From JBFMFE01 sp040752295 (GTDB taxonomy: Bacteria; UBP15; UBA6099; JBFMBQ01), in assembly GCA_040752295.1 (NCBI GenBank), contig JBFMFE010000316.1:1-9476 (forward strand): a stretch of 9,476 nucleotides of DNA. The letters run 5' to 3'. Positions 1 through 6,120 of this stretch are shown in pieces. The position numbers were made by a program, and so were the translations under genes. Within the stretch, counting starts at the first letter, position 1. Each line of letters opens with the position of its first letter. The notes beneath the pieces are model-generated. The model saw only the letters and a program-made list of their open reading frames with translations. It ran no database searches and was not told where the DNA came from.

Positions 1-1
1 G

Positions 2-97
2 TTGAAAAACTATCGGCAGTTCAAAAAACTCACCACGGACTGGGTTGACCTGTCACTGGAACTCGCGGGACTTCGCAAATCAAGCAAAAAGGGGTAA
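2..97 (+). CDS. 3' end of an unidentified protein-coding gene
   Basis: An open frame enters from the left edge and ends at TAA (95-97), giving 31 residues that begin LKNYRQFKKLTTDWVDL and end in the basic tail KSSKKG. The window shows no start codon context. I do not recognise the family. The short, Lys-rich, Trp-containing tail next to a repeat-rich AT island would suit the C-terminus of a transposase, but that is only context. The sequence just after the stop contains a small palindrome, CACTG-TC-CAGTG (117-128), which could be part of an element end. Whether the frame is truly coding cannot be settled from 96 bases. Confidence 0.4.
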   Translation: MKNYRQFKKLTTDWVDLSLELAGLRKSSKKG

Positions 98-136
98 AAT
101 CCTATCCGGAACTTGGCACTGTCCAGTGTTAATAGC

Positions 137-224
137 AATGTAGAATATAAAATGACCAATGAAGAATGTAGATGTTCAAATCTTTCCTTCTACATTCTGA
201 GTTCTACATTTTAGATTCATCATT
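137..224. repeat. 36-bp imperfect inverted repeat in AT-rich island
   Basis: The left arm (137-172) and the reverse complement of the right arm (189-224) align without gaps over 36 bp, with 27 identical positions. The conserved blocks are AATG, GAAT, TAAAATG, AA and AGAATGTAGA. The 16-bp spacer is 173-188. The arms consist of variations on a GAATGTAGA/TAAAATG theme, and no open reading frame of interest crosses them. It could fold into a long hairpin in RNA or as a cruciform. It may be a small non-autonomous element or one unit of a dispersed intergenic repeat family. Confidence 0.7.
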
Positions 225-245
225 CTTTTTCGCTCACGTCACTTC

Positions 246-270
246 AGATCGGTAAATAGTTACCCGATCT
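246..270 (+). terminator. Stem-loop followed by a short T run, terminator-like
   Basis: AGATCGGTAA (246-255) pairs with TTACCCGATCT (260-270) around the loop ATAG, with a single extra C bulged in the 3' arm. The + strand continues TTTTAG, so for a + strand transcript this has the shape of a weak intrinsic terminator. The only + strand gene in view upstream ends at 97, about 150 bases earlier. On the minus strand it lies about 130 bases beyond purQ but lacks a following U tract in that direction. It may equally be one more structured repeat of the island. Confidence 0.35.
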
Positions 271-278
271 TTTAGTGG

Positions 279-297
279 GACAGGCTTCCAGCCTGTC
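279..297. repeat. Perfect 8-3-8 palindrome (GACAGGCT-TCC-AGCCTGTC)
   Basis: A perfect inverted repeat with a three-base loop. From memory, similar GGGACAGGCTtccAGCCTGTC palindromes occur many times in intergenic regions of several environmental bacterial genomes, so I treat it as a probable dispersed repeat and not a gene-specific signal. It lies about 100 bases downstream of the purQ stop on the minus strand and could halt that transcript. There is no U tract after it in that direction. Confidence 0.55.
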
Positions 298-316
298 ATT
301 TTCGTTTTACTTCAAA

Positions 317-340
317 ATTCTGCATTGGACATTTTAGATT
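317..340. repeat. Third copy of the ATTCTG...ACATTTTAGATT motif
   Basis: This 24-bp segment matches 194-217, inside the right arm of the inverted repeat, at 20 of 24 positions and in the same orientation. The shared blocks are ATTCTG, TT and ACATTTTAGATT. It lies about 120 bases downstream of that arm and ends about 60 bases short of the purQ stop. Three related copies within 210 bases indicate a degenerate repeat cluster and argue against chance AT-richness. Confidence 0.6.
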
Positions 341-397
341 TTCTTTCTTCGCAATTGCCCCCAAACATTGGGACGATACTAACTTTTTGCGCTGGAA

Positions 398-1240
398 TCA
401 AAGGTTTCTTTTGGCGTAAACGATGGCGCTGCGGAAAACGGGGAACCCGTCGCCGTGGATTCCGCCACCGGCTTCGCCCCGAGTCCAGCGCGGGTGTTGA
501 TACGTGAACACGTGGCGCTCCGGGTGAGGCATCAACCCGAAAATAAGCCCCGTCGGGTCGCACATTCCGGCTATGTCGTCGTCCGATCCGTTGGGATTAC
601 AGGGATAGCCCGCCGCCGCCCGTCCCTTTTCGTCGGTGTACCTGAAGACCGCCTGACCGTTTTCGATGACCTGGTTTTTCGTTTCTTCCGAGTCGAACAT
701 GACTTTTCCTTCGCCGTGCGCCACCGGCAGTTGTATCATTTCCGGAAGCCCGTTCGTGAAGATGCACCGCGTGTTTTCAGCGCGCCTGAGATAGACCCAC
801 CTGCACTCGAAGCGACCCGAGTCGTTGTTGAAGAGCGTCGCCTGCTGCGACGGGCGCGGGGAACCATGGGTCTGTCTCCGTTTCGCGGCGCTGGTCCGGA
901 ATGCGCCGGGCAGGAGTCCCGTTTTTACGAGGACCTGAAAGCCGTTGCAGATTCCGAGCACCGGCTTGCCGCCGCCGACGAAGGAAGCGAGTTGCCCGCC
1001 GAGCTTGAAGCGGATTTCATTGGCGAGTATGCGCCCGGCGGAGACGTCGTCGCCGTACGAGAACCCTCCGGGGATGACGAGGAAGTGAAAATCGTCGAGT
1101 TTCCTTTCGCCGCGGATGAAGCGGTTCACGTGAAGGATTTCCACGTCGCCGCCCGCCGCCGAGCAGGCGTGGGCGGTTTCGGCGTCGCAGTTCGTGCCCG
1201 CCGTCCGGAGCACGAGGACTTTTGGTCTGCCGCTCAGCAT
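398..1240 (-). CDS. purQ: Phosphoribosylformylglycinamidine synthase, glutaminase subunit PurQ
   Basis: A class I glutamine amidotransferase that releases ammonia from glutamine and passes it to PurL, in de novo purine synthesis. The 280-residue product opens with KVLVLRTAGTNCD, then VIPGGFSYGDDVSAGRI (about 55-71), the nucleophile-elbow motif GICNGFQ with Cys98, NNDSGRFECRW (138-148), and the catalytic His239 and Glu241 in MPHPERH. All three catalytic residues are present. I chose the ATG at 1240 because the family starts here. The frame stays open to an ATG at 1330, but those 30 extra residues are Lys/Arg-rich, unlike the family, and have no ribosome site. An AGGGG lies 12 bases before 1240, a rather long spacing. 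Residues about 112-134 form a basic variable segment before NNDSG. It is the last gene of purS-purL-purQ, starting 100 bases after the purL stop. No clear intrinsic terminator follows. Confidence 0.95.
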   Translation of the reverse strand: MLSGRPKVLVLRTAGTNCDAETAHACSAAGGDVEILHVNRFIRGERKLDDFHFLVIPGGFSYGDDVSAGRILANEIRFKLGGQLASFVGGGKPVLGICNGFQVLVKTGLLPGAFRTSAAKRRQTHGSPRPSQQATLFNNDSGRFECRWVYLRRAENTRCIFTNGLPEMIQLPVAHGEGKVMFDSEETKNQVIENGQAVFRYTDEKGRAAAGYPCNPNGSDDDIAGMCDPTGLIFGLMPHPERHVFTYQHPRWTRGEAGGGIHGDGFPVFRSAIVYAKRNL

Positions 1241-1340
1241 TTCGGCGCTGCGCCCCTGTCCCTTTGACTTTTTTCTCTCCCCTTGCTTTCGCCCGACGGG
1301 CGCCGGCAGGGTGGAATCCCGTGATCGCATCCGGCGGGAG

Positions 1341-3752
1341 TTACCATCCGAGCGGTTTTTTCCATGAGCTTTTCAGTGAATCGAGCTTCGCCCGGATGAC
1401 CGGCTTCGCCTCAAGCCCGAGGACGATGAGTTCGCCGCCGGCGGTGACGGTTCCCACTTTCCGGCACTGAAGCCCCGCCGTTATTTCCCTGAATCTCTTT
1501 TCCTTTTTCCTGTCCACCTCGATGACGAACCTGGAGTTCGATTCCGAGAACAGGAGCGTGTCGTTTCTCGTCACGAGGGGGTCGCGCGGGATTTTTCCGG
1601 AGTTGATCGTCATGCCGAAGCCCCCCGCGAAAGCCATTTCGGCGAAGGCGACGGCAAGCCCGCCGTCGGAGACGTCGTGGCACGCGCGGACGGTCCCCTC
1701 GTTTATGGCGCGGTGCAGCGCGAGCATCTGCTCTTTAGCGATCCGCGCCCTCACCCTCGGAACCTTGTTTCCCGTATAGCCGCGGACGCGGAAATAGACC
1801 GAGCCGCCGGTTTCGTCGTAGGTTCTGCCGAGGACGTAAACGGGGTTGCCCGGTTCCTTCGCGTCCATCGAGACGCACCTGCGGACGTCGTCTATCAGCC
1901 CGACGGCGGAGATCAGGAGGGTCGGGGGCACCGCGATGGAGCGGTTTCCGATGGTGAACTCGTTGTAGAAACTGTCCTTGCCCGAGATGAACGGGGTGAG
2001 GAACGTGGCTGCGACGTCGCGGCAGGCGCGTGCGGCGCGCACCAGCGCGCCGAGGCGGTCGGGTTTGTCGGGGTTTCCCCAGGCGAAGTTGTCGAGTATG
2101 GCGGTGCGGTCCGGGTCCGCGCCGACGGCGGCTGCGCCGCGGAGGGCTTCGTCAATGGCGGACGCCGCCATGTGGTAGGGATCAATATCGCCGTAGCGGA
2201 TTGAGATTCCATGCGAGACGGCGAAGCCGTGCGTGGCGCCAAGCACCGGCGCGAGGACTGCGGCGTCGCCCGGTCCGTCGTTTTCCGCGCCCTGGAGGGG
2301 TTTGAGCACGCATCCCCCCTGCACTTCGTGGTCGTACTGGCGCACAACCCATTCCTTGCTCGCCACGTCCCACCAGGAGAGCGCCCTGTGGAGATAGGGA
2401 TTGAGGTTGGACGGGGCGGGGAAAACCGGCTCCTTGAACGCCGGTTTTTTCCACACAGCCCTGCGTTCGATGCGCGGGACTCCCCGGTGAAGGAAGTCCA
2501 TGTCGAGTTCGCCCACCCTGCTGTTCTTATAGAAGATGGAGAACTTTTTGTCGTCTTTGAATTTTCCGATGACCGTGGCTTCGACGTCATCGGCGCGGCA
2601 CAGTTCCATGAAGCGGTCGAGGTTCTCCGGCGGGACGGCGAGGATCATTCTTTCCTGGGCTTCGGAGAGGAGGATTTCCCAGGGGAGAAGTCCGCCGTAT
2701 TTGAGGGGCGCCCGTTCGAGGCGCAGCTCCGCGCCGATGTTCTGTCCCATTTCCCCCACCGCGGAGGAGAAGCCGCCCGCGCCGCAGTCGGTGATGCTGT
2801 TGTAGAGTTTTTCGCCGCGCGCCTGGAGGATCACGTCGAGCATTTTCTTTTCCTCGATGGGGTTTCCGATCTGGACCGCGCTGCTCGAGGTGACCTCGGA
2901 CTCGTCGTCGAGTTCGAGAGAGGCGAAGGTCGCGCCGTGGATGCCGTCGCGCCCGGTTCTGCCGCCGATGGCGACCACGAGGTCGCCGGGTCGCGCCCTC
3001 TTGACGCAGCGGTCGCGCGGGATCAGTCCCCCTGTGCCGCAGTACACGATGGGATTGCCGAGGTAGCGCCTGTCGAACTGTACGGAGCCGTTGACGGTCG
3101 GTATGCCCATCTTGTTGCCGTAGTCGCGCACGCCGGCGACGACTCCCTTGCAGATGCGCTTGGGGTGGAGGACTCCCTTCGGGAGTTTCTCGTGGGGAAA
3201 ATCGGGCGCGGCGAAGCAGAAGACGTCGGTGCAGAACACGGGTTTCGCCCCGAGTCCCGTGCCGAGGGGGTCGCGGATGACGCCGCCGATGCCCGTGTTG
3301 GCGCCGCCGTAGGGGTCGAGGGCGGAGGGGTGGTTGTGGGTCTCGACCTTGAATGCCAGGTTGTATCTGGAATCGAACCGTATCACGCCGGCGTTGTCCC
3401 TGAAAACGGATACGCAGATGTCGCGCTTTCCCCTCGCCCTGCGGACGTCCTCGGTGGCGCGGACGATGGTGTTCAGGAAGAGGTTGTCAATCAGCTCTTC
3501 CCTGCCGTTTTCGACGAAGCGCGTGATTCCGTTGAAGACCTTGTGCTTGCAGTGTTCGGACCACGTCTGGGCGATGCATTCGAGTTCGACGTCGGTCGCC
3601 GGGCGTCCCCGGGAGACGTAATAGCGCTGGAGTTCCTTCATTTCGCGGAGGTTGAGAGCGAGGAGACGCTCGGAGCTTATGCGCTCGAGTTCCGCGTCGG
3701 TCGCGCCGCGGAGGTCTATCTTTTCGACGGGGCTGGTGCGCGTCTTTTTCAT
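1341..3752 (-). CDS. purL: Phosphoribosylformylglycinamidine synthase, catalytic subunit PurL
   Basis: The synthetase subunit: FGAR, ATP and the ammonia supplied by PurQ give FGAM, ADP and phosphate in the cytoplasm. The 803-residue protein is of the small PurL type (Bacillus-like, usually about 740) and carries neither a fused glutaminase nor a PurS domain. Motifs in order: AQTWSEHCKHK (61-71), THNHPSA (138-144), DPYGGANTGIGGVIRD (146-161), GGRTGRDGIHGATF (263-276), DCGAGGFSSA (322-331), SEAQERM (363-369), DNFAWGNP (554-561), GKDSFYNE (591-598) and HDVSDGGL (692-699). These cover both halves of the duplicated AIR-synthase-like fold. The ATG at 3752 follows the purS stop by 9 bases with no strong Shine-Dalgarno, which suggests translational coupling to purS. 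Nothing is missing or broken. Confidence 0.96.
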   Translation of the reverse strand: MKKTRTSPVEKIDLRGATDAELERISSERLLALNLREMKELQRYYVSRGRPATDVELECIAQTWSEHCKHKVFNGITRFVENGREELIDNLFLNTIVRATEDVRRARGKRDICVSVFRDNAGVIRFDSRYNLAFKVETHNHPSALDPYGGANTGIGGVIRDPLGTGLGAKPVFCTDVFCFAAPDFPHEKLPKGVLHPKRICKGVVAGVRDYGNKMGIPTVNGSVQFDRRYLGNPIVYCGTGGLIPRDRCVKRARPGDLVVAIGGRTGRDGIHGATFASLELDDESEVTSSSAVQIGNPIEEKKMLDVILQARGEKLYNSITDCGAGGFSSAVGEMGQNIGAELRLERAPLKYGGLLPWEILLSEAQERMILAVPPENLDRFMELCRADDVEATVIGKFKDDKKFSIFYKNSRVGELDMDFLHRGVPRIERRAVWKKPAFKEPVFPAPSNLNPYLHRALSWWDVASKEWVVRQYDHEVQGGCVLKPLQGAENDGPGDAAVLAPVLGATHGFAVSHGISIRYGDIDPYHMAASAIDEALRGAAAVGADPDRTAILDNFAWGNPDKPDRLGALVRAARACRDVAATFLTPFISGKDSFYNEFTIGNRSIAVPPTLLISAVGLIDDVRRCVSMDAKEPGNPVYVLGRTYDETGGSVYFRVRGYTGNKVPRVRARIAKEQMLALHRAINEGTVRACHDVSDGGLAVAFAEMAFAGGFGMTINSGKIPRDPLVTRNDTLLFSESNSRFVIEVDRKKEKRFREITAGLQCRKVGTVTAGGELIVLGLEAKPVIRAKLDSLKSSWKKPLGW

Positions 3753-3761
3753 GAGTCCGGC

Positions 3762-4238
3762 TCAGAGCCTCTTCATGGCGTAGGTTTGTATGACGGTGTT
3801 CGCGAGCAGTTTACGGCACACGGCGTCCATGTGGTGCTTCGATATTCCGCCTTTCACGATGTAGCGCATGGACGTGCGTACGGAAACGGCGCCCCGGATT
3901 CTCATGTCCCTTATGCCCTTGAGCGTGGAGGCGCCCGCGGTGTCCGTCACGCCGGGATGGTATCGCACGTCAACCACCCACCCCTCGCCCGTGAAGCGCG
4001 GGGATGAATCCCCGGCGTGGTATTCCTGTGACACCGCGTCGGCGAGGAGTTCGGCGCCGATGCGTGCGACGTCTTCCCGCGACAGGTCGCCGTCTATCTC
4101 GTAGACGTGTATCGGCTTGACGGCGTACACGCCGCGGATTCCGAGGTCACTTACGTCTTTCTTCAGTCCCTCGCCCGCGGCGTCCACCAGTCCGTTCTTT
4201 ATGTAAACTTCCACTCGCCGTTTCACAGCCGGGATCAC
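3762..4238 (-). CDS. purS: Tandem-duplicated PurS (two PurS domains in one chain)
   Basis: PurS is the small structural subunit that bridges PurL and PurQ, and is normally about 80 residues. This product has 158 and contains two copies: residues 9-73 and 89-153 align with no gap over 65 positions at exactly 80-residue spacing, with about 21 identities by hand count. Shared points include the G.xxDxAG core, IRG, V, LLA and QxY near the end of each copy. The linker (about 74-88) is Gly/Ser/Pro-containing. The gene is first in purS-purL-purQ and ends 9 bases before purL. The codon at 4238 is GTG. A second GTG at 4226, giving a start of MKRRVEV, fits usual PurS N-termini equally well, and neither has a clear Shine-Dalgarno. 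A CACG-GTAA-CGTG mini-hairpin (4250-4261) sits just upstream. I see no purine riboswitch: the leader from the predicted promoter is only about 45 bases. Confidence 0.88.
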   Translation of the reverse strand: MIPAVKRRVEVYIKNGLVDAAGEGLKKDVSDLGIRGVYAVKPIHVYEIDGDLSREDVARIGAELLADAVSQEYHAGDSSPRFTGEGWVVDVRYHPGVTDTAGASTLKGIRDMRIRGAVSVRTSMRYIVKGGISKHHMDAVCRKLLANTVIQTYAMKRL

Positions 4239-4287
4239 GCCGGATCGTTCACGTTACCGTGCGACCCGGATACGAAGTTCGGGGTCT

Positions 4288-4317
4288 ATGATATACCGTG
4301 CGCCGGAGCGGAGTCAA
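4288..4317 (-). promoter_or_regulatory. Predicted sigma70-type promoter for purSLQ
   Basis: Read on the minus strand, TTGACT (4312-4317) and TATCAT (4288-4293) are separated by 18 bases. That is five of six consensus bases in both hexamers. Transcription would begin near 4281, about 40-45 bases before the purS start. An alternative -10, TATATC, gives a 16-base spacer. Confidence 0.65.
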
Positions 4318-4374
4318 TGGAAATTCGCCGCCGTGCCGTTCCCGGGGCGGTTGTATGGACCGCGTAGATGATTT

Positions 4375-4401
4375 ACGAACGCCGCCTCCGGCGGCGTCCG
4401 T
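4375..4401. terminator. GC-rich hairpin between the DsrD-like gene and purS
   Basis: ACGCCGCC (4379-4386) pairs perfectly with GGCGGCGT (4390-4397) around a TCC loop. After one mismatch the stem continues with ACG/CGT, giving 12 bp overall. It lies 36 bases beyond the stop of the minus-strand DsrD-like gene and upstream of the purS promoter, where a terminator would be expected. There is no U tract on either side, so it is a structural barrier or a factor-assisted terminator at best. Confidence 0.4.
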
Positions 4402-4436
4402 GCGTTTAAGTGCTGCCGGACGGATGAGACCCGCGG

Positions 4437-4658
4437 TTAAACTTCCGTCGGGAAATTCTCCGGAAGTACGACGAACGTGGTGCTCCCGCTCGACCAGTAC
4501 TTGAGGGAACCGTCGGTGGTCATCTCCTGTATGGCGAGCTTTATGTCCCTGCTGTTTTCTTCCGGCATTCCCTTGACGACGTCTTTGACGTACAGTTTCT
4601 TTTTTTTCGAGTTCTTGAAGAAGTCCATGATTTTCCGTCTCAGAGCTTCGTCAGCCAT
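4437..4658 (-). CDS. DsrD-family small protein (orphan)
   Basis: A 73-residue protein whose C-terminal half reads LKYWSSGSTTFVVLPE. The YWSSGSTT block (54-61) matches the signature I know from DsrD of Desulfovibrio (EYWSSGSTT). The rest fits the family too: total size near 78, a basic N-terminal helix (MADEALRRKIMDFFKN), a Lys-rich stretch and LYVKDVV, then a second predicted helix (RDIKLAIQEM), as in the winged-helix fold of DsrD. In sulfate reducers DsrD is encoded beside dsrAB and stimulates dissimilatory sulfite reductase. Here the neighbours are purine genes and a transporter, so that role cannot be assumed. It may be a stand-alone member with a DNA- or protein-binding function. The start is fixed by a perfect AGGAGG seven bases upstream. 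It appears monocistronic, with its own promoter and a downstream hairpin. Confidence 0.85.
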   Translation of the reverse strand: MADEALRRKIMDFFKNSKKKKLYVKDVVKGMPEENSRDIKLAIQEMTTDGSLKYWSSGSTTFVVLPENFPTEV

Positions 4659-4665
4659 CGAGGCG

Positions 4666-4671
4666 CCTCCT
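4666..4671 (-). promoter_or_regulatory. Consensus Shine-Dalgarno of the DsrD-like gene
   Basis: A perfect AGGAGG on the minus strand, seven bases before the ATG at 4658. It is the only full-consensus ribosome site I found in this window. The other genes have weak or no such sites, so this short gene is probably translated strongly. Confidence 0.8.
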
Positions 4672-4696
4672 TTGCCGTTTACCGTTTACGACTCCG

Positions 4697-4713
4697 CCCG
4701 CTTTCCGAGCGGG
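4697..4713. other. Hairpin at the predicted transcript start of the DsrD-like gene
   Basis: CCCGCT (4697-4702) and AGCGGG (4708-4713) pair around a five-base loop. The predicted start of transcription from the 4714-4742 promoter (near 4707) falls inside it, so only part of the stem would be in the RNA. It shares the bases 4710-4713 with the palindrome over the -10 box. It could be an operator half or coincidence in GC-rich DNA. Confidence 0.35.
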
Positions 4714-4724
4714 ATTGTATCCCG
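4710..4724. promoter_or_regulatory. Perfect palindrome centred on the -10 box, possible operator
   Basis: CGGGAT-TGT-ATCCCG is a perfect 6-3-6 inverted repeat that contains the whole -10 hexamer (4714-4719, read ATTGTA on +). A repressor bound there would block RNA polymerase directly. No regulator gene lies beside it, and I do not recognise the site as a known operator. Confidence 0.4.
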
Positions 4725-4742
4725 ATTGTGCGGCGGGGGCAA
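4714..4742 (-). promoter_or_regulatory. Predicted sigma70-type promoter for the DsrD-like gene
   Basis: On the minus strand, TTGCCC (4737-4742) lies 17 bases from TACAAT (4714-4719): four of six and five of six consensus bases at the ideal spacing. The leader would be about 50 bases, ending at AGGAGG and the ATG at 4658. It lies between this gene and the end of the MFS gene, so the small gene does not depend on MFS transcription. Confidence 0.65.
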
Positions 4743-4792
4743 GTGTTTTTAAGGGGCGCGGGGATTTTCGCCGTCCGTGTTCGCCCGGCGCG

Positions 4793-5980
4793 TCAGGAAC
4801 GGGGTGAGGCTGGACTGGTCCGGCGGAAAGACCGGACGGGTGTTTTCGCGGCTGCTGCGGCGCAGGCGAGGAGAAGGAAGAGCATCGCGCACGCGGCTGC
4901 GAGGGCGAGTTTCAGGCTTACGAGCTGCGCCACGGTTCCGATGAGGGATGGGAAGAATATGTTGCCCATGCCCGAGAAGCCGATGAGTATGCCGCTGACG
5001 GCGCCCACGTCGGCGGGGAATCGGTTGCCGCCGATGGCGATGATGGTGGCGAAGATGCCCGAGGAAAAGAACCCGGTGAGCGCGATGAAGGCGGCGGCGG
5101 ACAGCGGGGTCCGGGCGGCGAAGATGAGCATCGCCGCGGCGGCGGACAGTGAGGCGATGATCACGAGGAGCGATTCAGCCTTGACGAAGCGCGCGGCGAG
5201 GGTGCAGAAGAACCTTCCCGCGGTCATGGCGAGCCAGTAGTACGACAGGGTGTTGCTCGCCGACAGCTTGTCGAGGGACAGGAACCGCTCGAGGTAGAGA
5301 ACGATCCAGTCGTTGATGCCGATTTCGGACCCGACGTAGAAAAACATGCCTGCGCCGAGCGTGATCATCGCCGGATTCGCGGCGAAGCGGAGCAGTCCGG
5401 CGGCTTGCAGCGGTTTCTTTTCGCGCGCCGCAGGGAAGCGCTGGAGGGCGAAAGCCGCCGCGGCGGCGAATGCGCAGGCGGAGATGGCGAGGTACACCGT
5501 CCTCCATGATGCGCCGGTGACGAGCAGTTTTCCCGCGGCGCGCGGCGCGACGAAGGCGCCGACGCCGAAATAGACGTGGAGCAGGTTGAGCGCGTAGGCG
5601 CGGCGCTCGCCGTGCATCTCGGACACGAGCGTGTTCACCGACGCCTCGAGCATTCCACCCGCGCAGCCCGCGGCGAACATCGCCAGCAGCGCCGCCGGGC
5701 AGCTCCCCGAAAATGAAAAGCCGGTCAGCGCGCAGCCGAGGGCGGCAGGTCCGAGTACGGCGGTGAATTTCAATTCGAGGCGATTGAGAAAGCAGCCGCC
5801 CATGAAAACGCAGAGCGTGAAACCGACGAACATCGCCGTTCTGAGCAGCCCAATCCCCGCTTCCCCGATGCCGAAGGTTTCCTGCATCAGGCTGACGGCG
5901 GGTCCCCACGCGGCGACGGTGAACGAGTACGTGACGAGGGAAAAGTAGCAGGCGTATGTCAGGGCGCGGTTCGGGCGCAA
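4793..5980 (-). CDS. Major facilitator superfamily transporter
   Basis: A 395-residue integral inner-membrane carrier made almost wholly of hydrophobic segments, consistent with the usual 12 helices and a basic cytoplasmic tail. NLLHVYFGVGAFVAP (about 132-146) and YVGSEIGINDWIVLYL (about 215-230) are typical of the FucP/sugar-symporter-like branch of MFS, but the substrate cannot be read from the sequence. The start is TTG at 5980, preceded at eight bases by GGAAGG. The frame is open further, to a GTG at 6019, but that codon lies upstream of the predicted -10 box (6008-6013) and is therefore unlikely. It is transcribed away from the polysaccharide genes, with no partner gene. After the TGA there are only about 50 bases before the next promoter, and I see no convincing terminator. 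Confidence 0.85.
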   Translation of the reverse strand: MRPNRALTYACYFSLVTYSFTVAAWGPAVSLMQETFGIGEAGIGLLRTAMFVGFTLCVFMGGCFLNRLELKFTAVLGPAALGCALTGFSFSGSCPAALLAMFAAGCAGGMLEASVNTLVSEMHGERRAYALNLLHVYFGVGAFVAPRAAGKLLVTGASWRTVYLAISACAFAAAAAFALQRFPAAREKKPLQAAGLLRFAANPAMITLGAGMFFYVGSEIGINDWIVLYLERFLSLDKLSASNTLSYYWLAMTAGRFFCTLAARFVKAESLLVIIASLSAAAAMLIFAARTPLSAAAFIALTGFFSSGIFATIIAIGGNRFPADVGAVSGILIGFSGMGNIFFPSLIGTVAQLVSLKLALAAACAMLFLLLACAAAAAKTPVRSFRRTSPASPRS

Positions 5981-5988
5981 GGTTTCAC

Positions 5989-5994
5989 CCTTCC
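5989..5994 (-). promoter_or_regulatory. Ribosome site deciding the TTG start of the MFS gene
   Basis: GGAAGG on the minus strand, with an eight-base spacer to TTG at 5980. Together with the -10 box at 6008-6013 it favours the TTG over the upstream GTG at 6019. Confidence 0.6.
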
Positions 5995-6007
5995 GAGGGC
6001 AGGGGGA

Positions 6008-6036
6008 ATTATAGAACACCGCGGCGGTTTAGTCAG
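6008..6036 (-). promoter_or_regulatory. Predicted promoter for the MFS gene
   Basis: On the minus strand, CTGACT (6031-6036) is 17 bases from a perfect TATAAT (6008-6013). Transcription would begin near 6001, about 20 bases before the TTG start. Confidence 0.7.
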
Positions 6037-6120
6037 TGTCTTTTTCGCCCGCGCTCATCAGCGTCCGACCGGGGTTTCACCCTGCCCCAGGCGCCGCCGC
6101 GCTTTGTTTTTCCCGGCATG

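Noticed and set aside
137..340. CRISPR array
   Set aside because: The related motifs are degenerate, partly inverted and unevenly spaced, with no repeat-spacer regularity and no cas gene.
98..400. tRNA or other structured RNA gene in the AT-rich island
   Set aside because: The hairpins do not form a cloverleaf, and no CCA-type or T-loop motif (GTTCRANNC in the right place) was found.
312..563. Small minus-strand gene overlapping the purQ 3' end
   Set aside because: Most of it is purQ sequence in another frame and the remainder runs into the repeat island. It has no ribosome site and no recognisable protein.
455..1267. A 270-codon open frame on the + strand antisense to purQ
   Set aside because: Shadow of purQ: no recognisable domain, no ribosome site, and the opposite strand has complete catalytic motifs.
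2211..4007. A 598-codon open frame on the + strand, antisense to purL and purS
   Set aside because: It mirrors the GC-rich third-position pattern of purL/purS on the other strand. Its translation is rich in Asp/Glu/Val/Arg with no family motifs, while the minus strand carries full PurL and PurS motifs.
4239..4281. Purine riboswitch or PurR-type leader ahead of purS
   Set aside because: The predicted leader is only about 45 bases, too short for a guanine/adenine aptamer, and I saw neither its conserved loops nor a known Pur box. Only a four-bp CACG-GTAA-CGTG hairpin is present.
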